Below, one piece after another: positions 45,549-54,661 of a DNA stretch of 64,000 nt. How positions within the stretch are numbered: position 1 is the stretch's first letter; each line of letters begins with the position of its first letter. The stretch lies in assembly GCF_001940225.2 (NCBI RefSeq), contig NZ_CP135164.1, positions 2,294,001 through 2,358,000 of the forward strand, written 5' to 3'. The notes beneath the pieces were generated by a model, which was not told where the DNA came from, ran no database searches, and worked only from the letters and a program-made list of their open reading frames with translations. The DNA is from Roseburia sp. 499. Lineage in GTDB: Bacteria > Bacillota > Clostridia > Lachnospirales > Lachnospiraceae. A program made the position numbers and the translations under genes.

Positions 45549-46853
45549 CTATAAAATCTGCCGTATTACCGGTGGTTTCCATTCTCCTGAAATTACCGTT
45601 TCTTTTGTCAAATAAATACGCAAAATCAAATTAAATGCTTCATTTCCAGATGGTAGCCAATTAGAAACCCATTTTTCTTCCGGTCTTTCCTGCTGTACCA
45701 AAATATCAATGCTGCCATCCTCATTTTCCTTAAGTTTATCCCTGTCGTTGATTCCATAACGATGAATTTCATTTTCTACTAAATAGCGCTCCTTACTATC
45801 ATATAAGGTAATAGACCAAAAACCATGCTCTTTTACAGGTGGAAGCTGCCCTTTTTCAAAATGAATCTGATAACGTTTTCTTCCATCTAATGGATTTCCC
45901 TCTGAATCTACATATGTGGCTGGGTAAACGCACATTGTCACCGGGTTTGCTCCCAAACCATTTCGCGCGACATTGGCACGAAGCAGATAATCTGTCTTAT
46001 AAATTCCAATGGTATCATCCGGATAACTCCAGTAATTAACTGTTCCTCCTTCTGTTAATCCTCTGCTTGTTTCCTCTAAAAATTTTTGTTTTACCTCATT
46101 TTCTATTTTTCTTATCTCTTCATCACTAGTGAAAGTTTCTCCAGCTCCTATGCCATAGTCTTTCCACTGTTTCAATTCACCTTGTGGCGCATATTTATCC
46201 GGATTTCCGATTAACAATTCATTGAAAATTGTAAAAAATTCTTCCAATGAGAGATTTGTGATTTTTTCAATCGGTTTAAATACAAAATCAGAACGATATG
46301 CCGGATTAATTACCTCCTGCTTTGCATTTCCATAAGTTTTGAACTGTAGCTTACTCTGAATCTCTTTTACTGCTTCAACATCATCTTTTCCATAAATAAT
46401 GGTACGAACGATTACCCAATTCTTATTTGTTGGAAGCGCAAGCTGTTTATATCCCTCCGGCACTTCACCTGTAAAATTCGGACCGGTAATCAGATAATTT
46501 TCCTTTTGATTTCCATCTCCCCCTGTACCAATAATATTTTCGCAGTTCGTGTAGGCATCCAAAAATGCAATGGATACATATCGATCTAATTCCGGTTTTT
46601 CAAAAATCAATGCACCTTCGCTCAAATCCAACCACGCTTGTGAATAAACAGTATCAATATTCGGTGCAACCACATTTTTAAAAGAAGCATCTGCCAATGC
46701 AGTGGTATGATATAAGGTATTTGTCTTTAAGCTTTGCTTCCCATCCTTGGATGGATTCAACGAAACTCTTCTTGTCAACTCAAGAATTACTGCCGGGTAA
46801 GCATATACATATGCGTTATAAAGATCTTGAAATACTTTTTTATTATTAGCCAT
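45549..46853 (-). CDS. DUF1254/DUF1214-domain protein
   Basis: 434 residues. N-terminal DUF1254 (AYVYAYPAVILELTRR, APNIDTVYSQAWLDLSEG, YVSIAFLDAYTNCENIIG) and C-terminal DUF1214 (GFWSITLYDSKERYLVEN, WLPSGNEAFNLILRIYLT, final PPVIRQIL). There is no signal peptide, so it is cytoplasmic, unlike many secreted relatives. Enzymatic activity is not established for the family as far as I know. Lying between the binding protein (34 bases) and the transporter ATPase, it should act on or sense the imported compound. The insertion sequence starts 1 base after its stop region. Confidence 0.9.
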   Translation of the reverse strand: MANNKKVFQDLYNAYVYAYPAVILELTRRVSLNPSKDGKQSLKTNTLYHTTALADASFKNVVAPNIDTVYSQAWLDLSEGALIFEKPELDRYVSIAFLDAYTNCENIIGTGGDGNQKENYLITGPNFTGEVPEGYKQLALPTNKNWVIVRTIIYGKDDVEAVKEIQSKLQFKTYGNAKQEVINPAYRSDFVFKPIEKITNLSLEEFFTIFNELLIGNPDKYAPQGELKQWKDYGIGAGETFTSDEEIRKIENEVKQKFLEETSRGLTEGGTVNYWSYPDDTIGIYKTDYLLRANVARNGLGANPVTMCVYPATYVDSEGNPLDGRKRYQIHFEKGQLPPVKEHGFWSITLYDSKERYLVENEIHRYGINDRDKLKENEDGSIDILVQQERPEEKWVSNWLPSGNEAFNLILRIYLTKETVISGEWKPPVIRQIL

Positions 46854-46887
46854 TGTTATCTCTCCTTTTCTTTTTCATTATTACTTT

Positions 46888-47919
46888 TTAATATGCTACA
46901 TCATCTGGGAACAATTTTTCTAAAGCGGTTGTGTCCACAAAGTCTTTGATTTCATAATCCTTTTCAAAAAGCCCTGCTTTTACAGCCCATTCTTTAATTT
47001 CATTTAAATGTTCAATGGAATCCTGTTTAAAATCGAGAACTAACTGGCTTGCTTCCAAGTTCTCAACTACCTGTTCTTGAGGAACTCCTATTTTTTCTTC
47101 TACAATTTTTGCCGCTTCTGTTTGATTTTCTTCTACCCACTCTTCTGTCTCTTTAATAGCAGAAAGGAAGTTTTCCACGGTTTCTTCATGATCCGCAAGA
47201 AATGCATCTGAAGAAACAAAATAAGCATCTACGGAAAGTCCTAAATCCTCCATAGTCAAAAACTCTTTCAGTCCTAGCTCTTCAAGTTTTTTTGCTGTTG
47301 TACCGGTTGTCCAGTATGCTACAGCATCTCCACTGTCAAGAACTCCCAACAATGTCTGACCACTGTCAATGTTTACAAGCTTTTGGTCTTCTTCTTTAAT
47401 ATTCGCTTTTTCATAAGTAAGTGCATTGTAATAATCAAGAATCGTGCCCGGACTTGTTGCAAATCCTTTTCCAGCCAAATCTTCCAATTTCGTCACTTCA
47501 TCCGGATTTACATATAGACTGTAGCTCTTTGCTGTTGTATATCGTCCAATGATACGAACATTGAAATCCTCCTGGGTATTTCCAATTCGATTCACTCCTG
47601 CAAAATCTGCAATCATTCCAAGGTCTGACTGCCCTGTTACAATAGCATCTATTGTATTAATTCCTGCTGCATACTCGGTAACTTGAAGATCGATTCCATA
47701 TTTTTCAAAAATTCCTTGTTCTTTTCCAACTACTGCCAGATAATGGTCTATACCTCCTGTCCACACTCCCAACCGAACTGTTTCTAATGAGCCTTCCTCT
47801 GATGTTTGTTTTTCCTCTCCATTCGCTCCGGTATTTTTGGTAGCATTACTATTTCCGCATCCTGTTGCACCAACCGTAAGTCCTAATACTAATAACAGTG
47901 ATAATAATTTCTTTTTCAT
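46888..47919 (-). CDS. Nitrate/sulfonate/taurine-type ABC substrate-binding lipoprotein
   Basis: 343 residues; lipobox VGATGC with lipidated Cys at 21, then a Ser/Thr/Asn-rich linker. SsuA/NMT1-like fold: ETVRLGVWTGGIDHYLAVVGKEQGIFEKYG split across the first strand and helix, AAGINTIDAIVTGQSDLG, and EDLAGKGFATSPGT. It delivers an anionic or small aromatic ligand to the permease. First gene of the operon, GGAGGAATTATT before the ATG. Confidence 0.92.
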   Translation of the reverse strand: MKKKLLSLLLVLGLTVGATGCGNSNATKNTGANGEEKQTSEEGSLETVRLGVWTGGIDHYLAVVGKEQGIFEKYGIDLQVTEYAAGINTIDAIVTGQSDLGMIADFAGVNRIGNTQEDFNVRIIGRYTTAKSYSLYVNPDEVTKLEDLAGKGFATSPGTILDYYNALTYEKANIKEEDQKLVNIDSGQTLLGVLDSGDAVAYWTTGTTAKKLEELGLKEFLTMEDLGLSVDAYFVSSDAFLADHEETVENFLSAIKETEEWVEENQTEAAKIVEEKIGVPQEQVVENLEASQLVLDFKQDSIEHLNEIKEWAVKAGLFEKDYEIKDFVDTTALEKLFPDDVAY

Positions 47920-48025
47920 AATAATTCCTCCTCTTTTTACTTTTAATTTTGTTTTCGTTTTCGCTTTGACGTCTTGCTTGATGTATTTATACCCTATATT
48001 CCTATAGGTTTTCTAGTCTTATTTT

Positions 48026-48232
48026 TGTAATCGTTTTCATGCAAATGCAAATTTTTCTGTTTTTCAAACATTTTTCCCTTGTTTTTTTACATTTTCTTAT
48101 TATTTTCATGTAAAAAAATCGTTTTTCTTGTAAACGTTTACTCCCCTATTTTCTTCTACTTATTTCGTTTTTTAAAGTGTTTTTTTATCTGTTTTTCTCT
48201 ATTTTTTCGCTTTTTCATGTAAGCGTTTACAT
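48026..48232. promoter_or_regulatory. Three LacI-type operator-like palindromes
   Basis: TGTAATCGTTTTCA at 48026, TTGTAAACGTTTACT at 48128 and ATGTAAGCGTTTACAT at 48217 share the centre CG and half-site TGTAA. They fill the 370-base gap between the LacI regulator and the binding-protein gene it presumably controls. The gap is otherwise T-rich and has no gene. Confidence 0.75.
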
Positions 48233-48248
48233 TTTTACTGTCATAAGA

Positions 48249-48282
48249 GTGCAAAAAAAGAAGCAGTTCCAAAGAACTACTC
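48249..48282 (-). terminator. Terminator after the LacI-family gene
   Basis: Minus strand AGTAGTTC-TTTG-GAACTGCT followed by TCTTTTTTT, just beyond the stop at 48290. Confidence 0.75.
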
Positions 48283-48289
48283 CTTTTTC

Positions 48290-49366
48290 CTAAATATAAT
48301 ACTCCAATCTGTTTGTATTTTCCACCGGTGTACAGCTTTCTCGAATTATCAGCTTTCCTTCCAACTCTGTCCGGACAATTCCCTTATGACCGCCATTTAG
48401 ACGATCTAACAATAGGTAAAGTGCAAACTTTCCCATCTCCTCCTTGGGTAACCGAACCGTTGTAAGCATCGGCCTGGTATACTGTGCTTCTTCTATGTCA
48501 TCACTGGAAATAATAGAAGGTACATAGTAACGATTCTTATACCGATTCAGGCACTTTAACATACCGATTGCAATCATATCATTGGCACAGTAAATAGCTG
48601 TGGGAACATCACTACGCTGAATAAGGCTCTCCATGACAGCATACCCTTCTGCCTCCGTGTGCTCTGTTTCTATTACATAATTGATATCCATATCGATATT
48701 ATACATAAACAAGGTATCCTGATATCCTTTATATCTTGACTCATTATGGCAATCTCCCACATATCCGATTTTCCGGTGTCCTAATTGAATCAAATATTCC
48801 ACAGCTGTTGCAGCTATCCGCATTCCGTCACAAATAACCTCATCCACTAAGTAATTTGTGGAATTCCGATTCACGGATACGATACCTCGATATTTGGCTG
48901 AAAGTTTTTTGAGAACATTATCATTACATTTTCCAATAATAATCAGTCCATCGCTTTTTTGCTCGTTTCCCTGTTCCATTTCCTCCAGAATCTTATCAAT
49001 ATTTTCTATCTGACACTTTCTGTCATTGGAAAATATCGGTTGATGCCAGACTCTCGTCAAAATACACCTTTGCTTATGAATTTCACTTTCGATAATTCGA
49101 AGCAATTCACTAAAAAAGGGATCTGCCTCCATACTTCCGGTACGCGTCATCAAAATATCGATATACCATATTTTTTGTCCTGTATCGATAATTCCCTTTT
49201 TCAGATTACGCGCAGCTTCATTTGGCAGATAGTTTAGTTCACGAGCAATCTGCCATATCTTTTCCCGAAGTTCTTCGGAAGAACACTTATATTCCGGATT
49301 ATTCAACACCCGCGATACCGTTGCTGTGGAAACTCCGGCTTTTTCTGCAATCTTTTTAATAGACAA
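48290..49366 (-). CDS. LacI/GalR-family transcriptional regulator
   Basis: About 358 residues from a TTG at 49366 (LSIKKIAEKAGVSTATVSRVLNN, with GGGGCGGAATTT upstream); an ATG at 49441 would add 25 residues that the family does not need. HTH at about 3-25, hinge ~50, then periplasmic-binding-like domain (DGLIIIGKCND, YVGDCHNESRYKGYQ, PTAIYCANDMIAIGML). Ligand unknown. Transcribed toward the sulfonate-type operon, with three matching operators in the gap, so it probably controls that operon and possibly itself. Confidence 0.9.
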   Translation of the reverse strand: MSIKKIAEKAGVSTATVSRVLNNPEYKCSSEELREKIWQIARELNYLPNEAARNLKKGIIDTGQKIWYIDILMTRTGSMEADPFFSELLRIIESEIHKQRCILTRVWHQPIFSNDRKCQIENIDKILEEMEQGNEQKSDGLIIIGKCNDNVLKKLSAKYRGIVSVNRNSTNYLVDEVICDGMRIAATAVEYLIQLGHRKIGYVGDCHNESRYKGYQDTLFMYNIDMDINYVIETEHTEAEGYAVMESLIQRSDVPTAIYCANDMIAIGMLKCLNRYKNRYYVPSIISSDDIEEAQYTRPMLTTVRLPKEEMGKFALYLLLDRLNGGHKGIVRTELEGKLIIRESCTPVENTNRLEYYI

Positions 49367-49448
49367 AAATTCCGCCCCATTTCTTTTCCTAGTATCTCTA
49401 TATGATATCAGGATAATAAAATGGTTTGGAATTTTTGTCAAGTCCCTT

Positions 49449-50150
49449 TTATAAATTTTCTGATTCTTCTGTTTCTAATTCCTCTGTTTCTGGAACCTCT
49501 GCCTGAACTGTTTCCATTTCCGTAACAGGTTTGTTCTTTTTAAAACGGATAATAAATATCACAATCGCAATTACTACTAAAAGAATACCACCTGCAAACA
49601 TCAGTCGTTCTGTCTGCATAGAAGCCGGCTGTTCAATATAATAGAACTCTCCCATACCTGAGATTTCCTCATTCGTGTATCCGATTTCCTGAAGATACTC
49701 TTTAAATAAACCTGACATTTCCTCATCCATTTTAGTCATTCGGCCCTCTGCCATAATCTTTGTAGAAGGCTCTTCTCCACCTGACAAATACTCATAAGTC
49801 TCATCTGCCAGAGTTTCCATATCAACCTTATCATCTACCGCTACTTCCAGTCCGATAAAATTATCTCCCTCGCCCGGAATTGCATAGTAATAATGAGAGG
49901 TTTTTGCCGGTGTTCTGGAACCATCTTTGTTTTCTTTCCATGTTTCCTCATATGCATAACAGTCAAAGGCATACTGCACTTCTCCCTTAATATGCATTCC
50001 TTCCTTTGCTTCCTTTTCCATCAAATCCTCAAAGTCATTTTCAGGCATCAAGGAAGTAATCGTCATTTTTCCGCTTACTACCATCAGCATGATACCAAAT
50101 ACTAGCAGCACAAAAATTCCCCTTGATAAACTATTCGATATTCTTTCCAT
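49449..50150 (-). CDS. Membrane protein of unknown function with two helices
   Basis: 233 residues. TM1 at about 11-29 and TM2 at about 190-210 (LMFAGGILLVVIAIVIFII). A ~150-residue acidic extracytoplasmic domain lies between them, containing EVQYAFDCYAYEETW, HYYYAIPG and MKDEEMSGLFKEYL-like helices (DEEMSGLFKEYLQEIGY). A Glu-rich cytoplasmic tail follows (MQTVQ..E repeats). No family recognised. It precedes the LacI gene by ~80 bases in the same direction; a functional link is not evident. Confidence 0.75.
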   Translation of the reverse strand: MERISNSLSRGIFVLLVFGIMLMVVSGKMTITSLMPENDFEDLMEKEAKEGMHIKGEVQYAFDCYAYEETWKENKDGSRTPAKTSHYYYAIPGEGDNFIGLEVAVDDKVDMETLADETYEYLSGGEEPSTKIMAEGRMTKMDEEMSGLFKEYLQEIGYTNEEISGMGEFYYIEQPASMQTERLMFAGGILLVVIAIVIFIIRFKKNKPVTEMETVQAEVPETEELETEESENL

Positions 50151-50228
50151 ACTCTTTCTCTCCTTCTTCTGTTTAAGTCAATCTTTACTATTTTACCATA
50201 CAAAAAAATTTTTTCCACTACTTTTTTG

Positions 50229-50656
50229 TCAATGCACCAGATTCACCACAACGTATTCACAATGCCCTCCGGTTCTTATAGGATACCCCCACCCTGCAAT
50301 TCCCCCCAGAATTCGAAACGCCTCCTGAATCTCTTCAAAGGAAGATGCTTCATCCACAATATCTCCTCCTAAAACCACAATATCCGGTTTCTTTTTTGAC
50401 TGACCCGCACAATTATCATTCGAATCACATCAATTACCAGTGCAGTTCCTAAAATGTATAAAACAACAACTGCCCAAAGCCTGAAAATATTTATCACCGG
50501 TATTGTCAAGATAGCAACAACACAACCCAAAAAGCATTTCTGCTTCTTTGTATTCTTCCATCCTTTCAACAGACTGACTACTCTCTTTAAAAAGCAATAC
50601 ATGTAAATAGCCACCGAAATCAGCAGAACTATCAAAAATATTATGTATGAAATCAA
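50229..50656 (-). pseudogene. Metallophosphoesterase pseudogene, internally deleted
   Basis: The first 95-codon frame (50656 to 50369) gives three membrane helices of a membrane-linked metallophosphoesterase. It then shifts frame. From ~50393 to a TGA at 50229 another frame reads KPDIVVLGGDIVDEASSFEE and FRILGGIAGWGYP, the GDxxD metal motif of the same family, then degenerates (the GNHD motif is gone). A central piece with the first metal motif (DxH) is also missing. Clearly a decayed gene. Confidence 0.78.
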
Positions 50657-50679
50657 ATAAGCCTTACTTAAAGTATTGT

Positions 50680-50708
50680 TTTACTTTTAAGAAAGCATCC
50701 TATATAAT
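50680..50708 (+). promoter_or_regulatory. Promoter of the carbonic anhydrase gene
   Basis: -35 TTTACT at 50680, 17-base spacer, -10 TATAAT at 50703; 40 bases before the ATG. Confidence 0.65.
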
Positions 50709-50748
50709 GATGTTACTCACATATCACTTGACGGAAAGGAGCATTCTT

Positions 50749-51252
50749 ATGACAACCACTTTCAAAACTCCGCAACTAGGAAAAAATGTTTTCGTTGCAC
50801 AAGGCGCCATTCTTTGTGGAGACATAACGATTGGTGACAATTCCAGTATCTGGTTCAACGCTGTTGTTCGTGCCGATATGGCTTCGATTCAAATCGGTAA
50901 AGACACAAATGTACAGGATAATTGTGTCCTCCATGTAGACGACGGAGCACCTCTCTGTATTGGAAATCAGGTTACCATCGGACATGGAGCCATCGTTCAT
51001 GGATGCACGGTAGGAGACAATACGCTAATCGGAATGGGCGCCATTATTCTCAATCACGCTGTAATAGGAAAAAACTGCATCATTGGTGCCGGTGCGTTGA
51101 TTACTCAAAATACAATAATTCCGGATAATTCATTAGTAGTCGGAAGTCCCGGAAAAGTAAAACGTACTTTAACTTCTGAAGAAATTGAAGATATCAGTAG
51201 CAATGCAGCACACTATGTAAAAGAAGCTGCAATCTATCGGAGCCAATTTTAA
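50749..51252 (+). CDS. Gamma-class carbonic anhydrase-like hexapeptide-repeat protein
   Basis: 167 residues, left-handed beta-helix with hexapeptide repeats (IGDNSSIWFNAVVRAD, IGKDTNVQDNCVLHVDD, IGNQVTIGHGAIVHGCTVG). Three His ligands for zinc are present: CVLHVD, TIGHGA and IVHGC. The family hydrates CO2 or binds related small molecules. ATG at 50749 with GGAAAGGAGCATTCTT; the open frame extends to 50647. Single gene. Confidence 0.93.
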   Translation: MTTTFKTPQLGKNVFVAQGAILCGDITIGDNSSIWFNAVVRADMASIQIGKDTNVQDNCVLHVDDGAPLCIGNQVTIGHGAIVHGCTVGDNTLIGMGAIILNHAVIGKNCIIGAGALITQNTIIPDNSLVVGSPGKVKRTLTSEEIEDISSNAAHYVKEAAIYRSQF

Positions 51253-51310
51253 GGTCTCCGATTGTATTGCAGCCTCTTTTATAATATTATATGTATTTTT
51301 AACTTTTTCA

Positions 51311-52351
51311 TTATTCTTTTATTTTCTGACATATTTCGCAGGGTTCGCTGTACAGTTCTCTAATCCACTCTTCCATTATTTTTTCTTTTTCCTTGGACAA
51401 CTCTTCTGAAACAGTAAGATTGAATACCCGTTTCTTTTCTACTTTTTTCTGTTCATTTACGAATTCTACTGTACTGATTTCCACCTTTTCCACTTCCGGA
51501 AATAAAATCCGGATTTGTTTTGTTATGGATTCGATACTTACATTTTCCTTTTCAAATCCGGTTAAGGATTCCTTATCTGCATTCGTATTCTGTACCATAA
51601 TGTATGCTACAACTATACTTGGCAATATCATGATAATGGTATTTCGTATAATCGCCTTTTTCAACCTTTTCCATTGTTCCGGCGTAATCTCTCTAATCTC
51701 TTTTTTCTTGGGTACTTTCAACACCAATAAGATTGCCGCGGAAGAGAAAAAAATGAAATAGGAATTCACAAGAAACAGATACCCTGCTCCTAAAAGGAAT
51801 CTCCACTGTCCGGTTGCAATTCCATACCCGCAGGTGCAAAGCGGCGGCATCAGCGCTGTTGCAATAGCCACACCCGGAATCACATTAGACTTTTCCTTTC
51901 TGGTAATTCCTATAATTCCGGCAAGCCCTCCAAACAATGCTATCAAAACATCCCAAATCGTTGGCTGGGTTCTTGCAAGTAATTCGGATGTCGTGGTAGA
52001 AATAGGTGAAATCAAAAAATATAATGTAGATGTAATTAAACACACTGCCACTTGGAACATTAGTCCTATCATAGATTTTCGAAACAGTCTCAAATCAGCT
52101 GTGGCCGTTCCATAGGCCGCCGCCTGAATACTTCCCATCAATGGCGAAATCAACATGGCACCGATAATCACCGCGGTAGAGTTCATATTTAACCCAATGG
52201 ATGCAATAAAAATCGCCAGCATCAGAACACACATATTGGTTCCGGTAACCTGACCTCCCTCTACCAGTCTGTTCCTGATTTCTTCGTGATCTGCCGTGTC
52301 ACTTTTTAAGGAAAATGCATCCTTCAGTATTTCTTTTACTGTCATTTTCAT
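51311..52351 (-). CDS. DUF389 / TIGR00341-family membrane protein
   Basis: 346 residues with about six helices. Core signatures are MLAIFIASIGLNMNSTAVIIGAMLISPLMGS (split) and GLAGIIGITRK, with ATALMPPLCTCGYG. The C-terminal ~110 residues are soluble (EVEKVEISTVEFVNEQKKVEKK). Function unknown; found widely in bacteria as a putative transporter. ATG at 52351, or ATG two codons in. Confidence 0.88.
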   Translation of the reverse strand: MKMTVKEILKDAFSLKSDTADHEEIRNRLVEGGQVTGTNMCVLMLAIFIASIGLNMNSTAVIIGAMLISPLMGSIQAAAYGTATADLRLFRKSMIGLMFQVAVCLITSTLYFLISPISTTTSELLARTQPTIWDVLIALFGGLAGIIGITRKEKSNVIPGVAIATALMPPLCTCGYGIATGQWRFLLGAGYLFLVNSYFIFFSSAAILLVLKVPKKKEIREITPEQWKRLKKAIIRNTIIMILPSIVVAYIMVQNTNADKESLTGFEKENVSIESITKQIRILFPEVEKVEISTVEFVNEQKKVEKKRVFNLTVSEELSKEKEKIMEEWIRELYSEPCEICQKIKE

Positions 52352-52437
52352 AGTCTTCTTTTGCGCCTCTTTCTCTTCTTTTCCTATCCTCTTTCATTTA
52401 TTTTACTATTGCATAACTTTCCATACCAGTCAATCTT

Positions 52438-52908
52438 TTATTTTTCTACGTTACTTAAAATGTGTGCCAGCAAACCTTCACATCCCGCTACCACATCTTC
52501 GTATGTCTTGTCAAAATCTCCAGTGTACCATGGGTCCGCCACATCCCTGGGATGGTCTGTATAATCCAGTAGCAGGCTTATTTTCTGCTCCGGGTCTTCG
52601 CCTACAATGCGAAGCATGTTTTTGTAATTCCAACTGTCCATGCCCACAATGTAATCATATTTTTTGTAATCACTGCGTTCCATGCGTACTGCATATTTTC
52701 CGGCTGTGGAAATACCATATTGCGCCAGTTTGTTTCTGGTGCCGTGGTGTACCGGATTGCCGATTTCTTCCATACTGGTAGCAGCAGAGGCGATGTAAAA
52801 ATCATCGGCGATGCCGCGCTTGGCTACCATGTCTTTTAATACGAATTCTGCCATGGGGGAACGGCAAATGTTGCCGTGGCAAACAAATAAAATCTTGATT
52901 TTTCTCAT
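52438..52908 (-). CDS. Low-molecular-weight protein tyrosine phosphatase
   Basis: 156 residues. P-loop VCHGNICRSPMAE with nucleophile Cys and Arg (CxxxxCRS-type, here CHGNICRS), and the general acid Asp in DVADPWYTGDF near the C-terminus. Full length. Cytoplasmic; targets unknown. The integrative element begins right behind its start, so its promoter region may be the element's attachment area. Confidence 0.95.
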   Translation of the reverse strand: MRKIKILFVCHGNICRSPMAEFVLKDMVAKRGIADDFYIASAATSMEEIGNPVHHGTRNKLAQYGISTAGKYAVRMERSDYKKYDYIVGMDSWNYKNMLRIVGEDPEQKISLLLDYTDHPRDVADPWYTGDFDKTYEDVVAGCEGLLAHILSNVEK

Positions 52909-53140
52909 ATTTCCAGTATTTTCGGGCTTTTCAAGCCTTTTTACCTTTCTTCATTTTTCACTTATTCTGGCATATTTGGGCATATCTTTGCATATTTTTG
53001 TCATCAATTTTGGTAAAAACTTTGGTAAATTTCAAGTCTGTACCAAAGGCAAATCTGCCATTGGGAATCGACAGGTAAGAAATTGGGGATTAAGATAAAT
53101 ACTGGCATTCAGCCATTTTTCTCTCATTTTCATCAGGTCA
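52909..53140. other. Left-end region of the integrative element (candidate attachment and arm sites)
   Basis: Between the phosphatase start and the integrase stop lie three GCATAT units about 10-11 bases apart (52971, 52980, 52990) and two TTGGTAAA units (53010, 53022). Repeats like these adjacent to a Tn916-type integrase are candidates for integrase arm-binding. The attachment core cannot be defined without the far end. Confidence 0.4.
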
Positions 53141-54340
53141 TTATGAATTGATTGCTTTTTGAAAATCTTCCTGTGCATCCTGAAATTTAACATGAGTATA
53201 GGTATTCATCGTAACACTGATATCCGAGTGTCCCATAATATACTGAAGCATCTTCGGATTCATTCCCGACTTAGCCATATTAGAACAAAATGTATGACGA
53301 CACACATGCGGTGTGATTGGCGGCATCTGAACCTTATATATACTATTATACTTTTCCCGAATATGCTGAAAATACTTTTCCCAATGTAATGCCACCATAG
53401 GCATATCATTCTTATCAAGGAATAAAAATCCTGTCATTCCATCAACCATCGGTTCAACTTTGGGATTGACCCTGTCCTTAAGTATTCTCTTGAAACAAGC
53501 CACCACCTCATCAGACATTGGAACATATCTCTCGCCGCTTTCTGTCTTAGGCTTTTCAATGATATACTGCATCTGACTTGTTCTCTGTAATTGATGATTT
53601 ACCCGTATTCTTTTGTTTTTAAAATCCAAATCTGATTTTGTAAGCCCACAGAACTCTGATATACGAAGTCCTGTGTTAAAAAGGATAAATATTGCATCAT
53701 AGTACTTGCAAAAATGCGTATCTTCTTTTATGAATCTTAGAAATTCACGCTCCTGCTTTCTTGTGACAGCTTCTCTTCTCACACTATCATTCACAATCAC
53801 ATTGACTAATTCAAAGCTAAATGGATTCTTGCGAATCAAGTCATCTTCTTCCGCCATCTGGAATGCCGGTCTTAATACACCACGGATAGTATGAATTGAA
53901 CTATAACCTTTTCCATCTACCCTCTGAAGCTTGATCAACCAGGCTTTCGCATCTGATAATTTCACTTTGTCGATTCTTTTTTTGCCAAAATCATCTTTTT
54001 TCAGCAGATTAATTACCGTCTTATAACCAGCATAAGTACTCTGTCTGACCCCTATTTTAAGACTTACATATTTCTCCACTAATTCAAGAACTGTAAGCCC
54101 TCCACCTCCTGGAACAAGTCCGTTAAACATATCCTGTTCCAGCTGTTTTTCCTTTTCTCTTAAAGAAAGCTCCATTTTCTTTCCTTTAGGTATAGGATCA
54201 TTATGGTCCAAACGCCAACTATATAAATTCCCTTCATTTCCATGAATATCTACATATCTAAAACGATAACGTCCATCTGCTCTCTGGTACTCTCCTTCGT
54301 GAAGAATTCTATTGCGATTATCTCGTCTTTTCTCACTCAT
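53141..54340 (-). CDS. int: Tn916-type tyrosine integrase
   Basis: About 399 residues. N-terminal AP2-like DNA-binding domain (NRILHEGEYQRADGRYRFRYVD, split), core-binding domain, and catalytic domain with Arg in NTGLRISEFCGL, Lys in KPKTESGERY, HxxR in HVCRHTFCSNMA, His in MGHSDISVTM and Tyr in NTYTHV. All catalytic residues are present. ATG at 54340 has GAAAGGAGACAAAGCT; the frame opens at 54376. It catalyses excision and integration of the element to its right, together with Xis. Confidence 0.95.
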   Translation of the reverse strand: MSEKRRDNRNRILHEGEYQRADGRYRFRYVDIHGNEGNLYSWRLDHNDPIPKGKKMELSLREKEKQLEQDMFNGLVPGGGGLTVLELVEKYVSLKIGVRQSTYAGYKTVINLLKKDDFGKKRIDKVKLSDAKAWLIKLQRVDGKGYSSIHTIRGVLRPAFQMAEEDDLIRKNPFSFELVNVIVNDSVRREAVTRKQEREFLRFIKEDTHFCKYYDAIFILFNTGLRISEFCGLTKSDLDFKNKRIRVNHQLQRTSQMQYIIEKPKTESGERYVPMSDEVVACFKRILKDRVNPKVEPMVDGMTGFLFLDKNDMPMVALHWEKYFQHIREKYNSIYKVQMPPITPHVCRHTFCSNMAKSGMNPKMLQYIMGHSDISVTMNTYTHVKFQDAQEDFQKAINS

Positions 54341-54421
54341 AGCTTTGTCTCCTTTCAAAAAAGAGAGCCCTAGCATGGTTATTGTACCACATTTGTGCCC
54401 CCTTTTCTACTACTTTACATA

Positions 54422-54661
54422 TTAAATTGCAGTTGACTCTGCCAGAAATTGCTCAAATTGCTCTTTCTTAAATAAAACTTTGTTTCCTACTAACAGATAA
54501 AACTCCCCATTGGGATGGATATCTACAATTTGTCTAAGTCTCTTTTCACCAATGTGATAAAATTGTGCCGCTTCAGTTACAGAAAGCAAATATCGCCTCC
54601 ATATAGGAATATCTATACTCTGATTCTCTAATTCATTTTCATCATCCATCATATTCTCCAA
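54422..54661 (-). CDS. xis: Excisionase (Tn916 Xis-like)
   Basis: 79 residues. IPIWRRYLLSVTEAAQFYHIGEKRLRQ is the winged-helix MerR-like core of Tn916-type excisionases, followed by EFYLLVGNKVLFKKEQFEQFL. It bends DNA and directs Int toward excision. Overlaps the MazF-like gene by 20 bases and precedes int. Confidence 0.92.
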   Translation of the reverse strand: MENMMDDENELENQSIDIPIWRRYLLSVTEAAQFYHIGEKRLRQIVDIHPNGEFYLLVGNKVLFKKEQFEQFLAESTAI

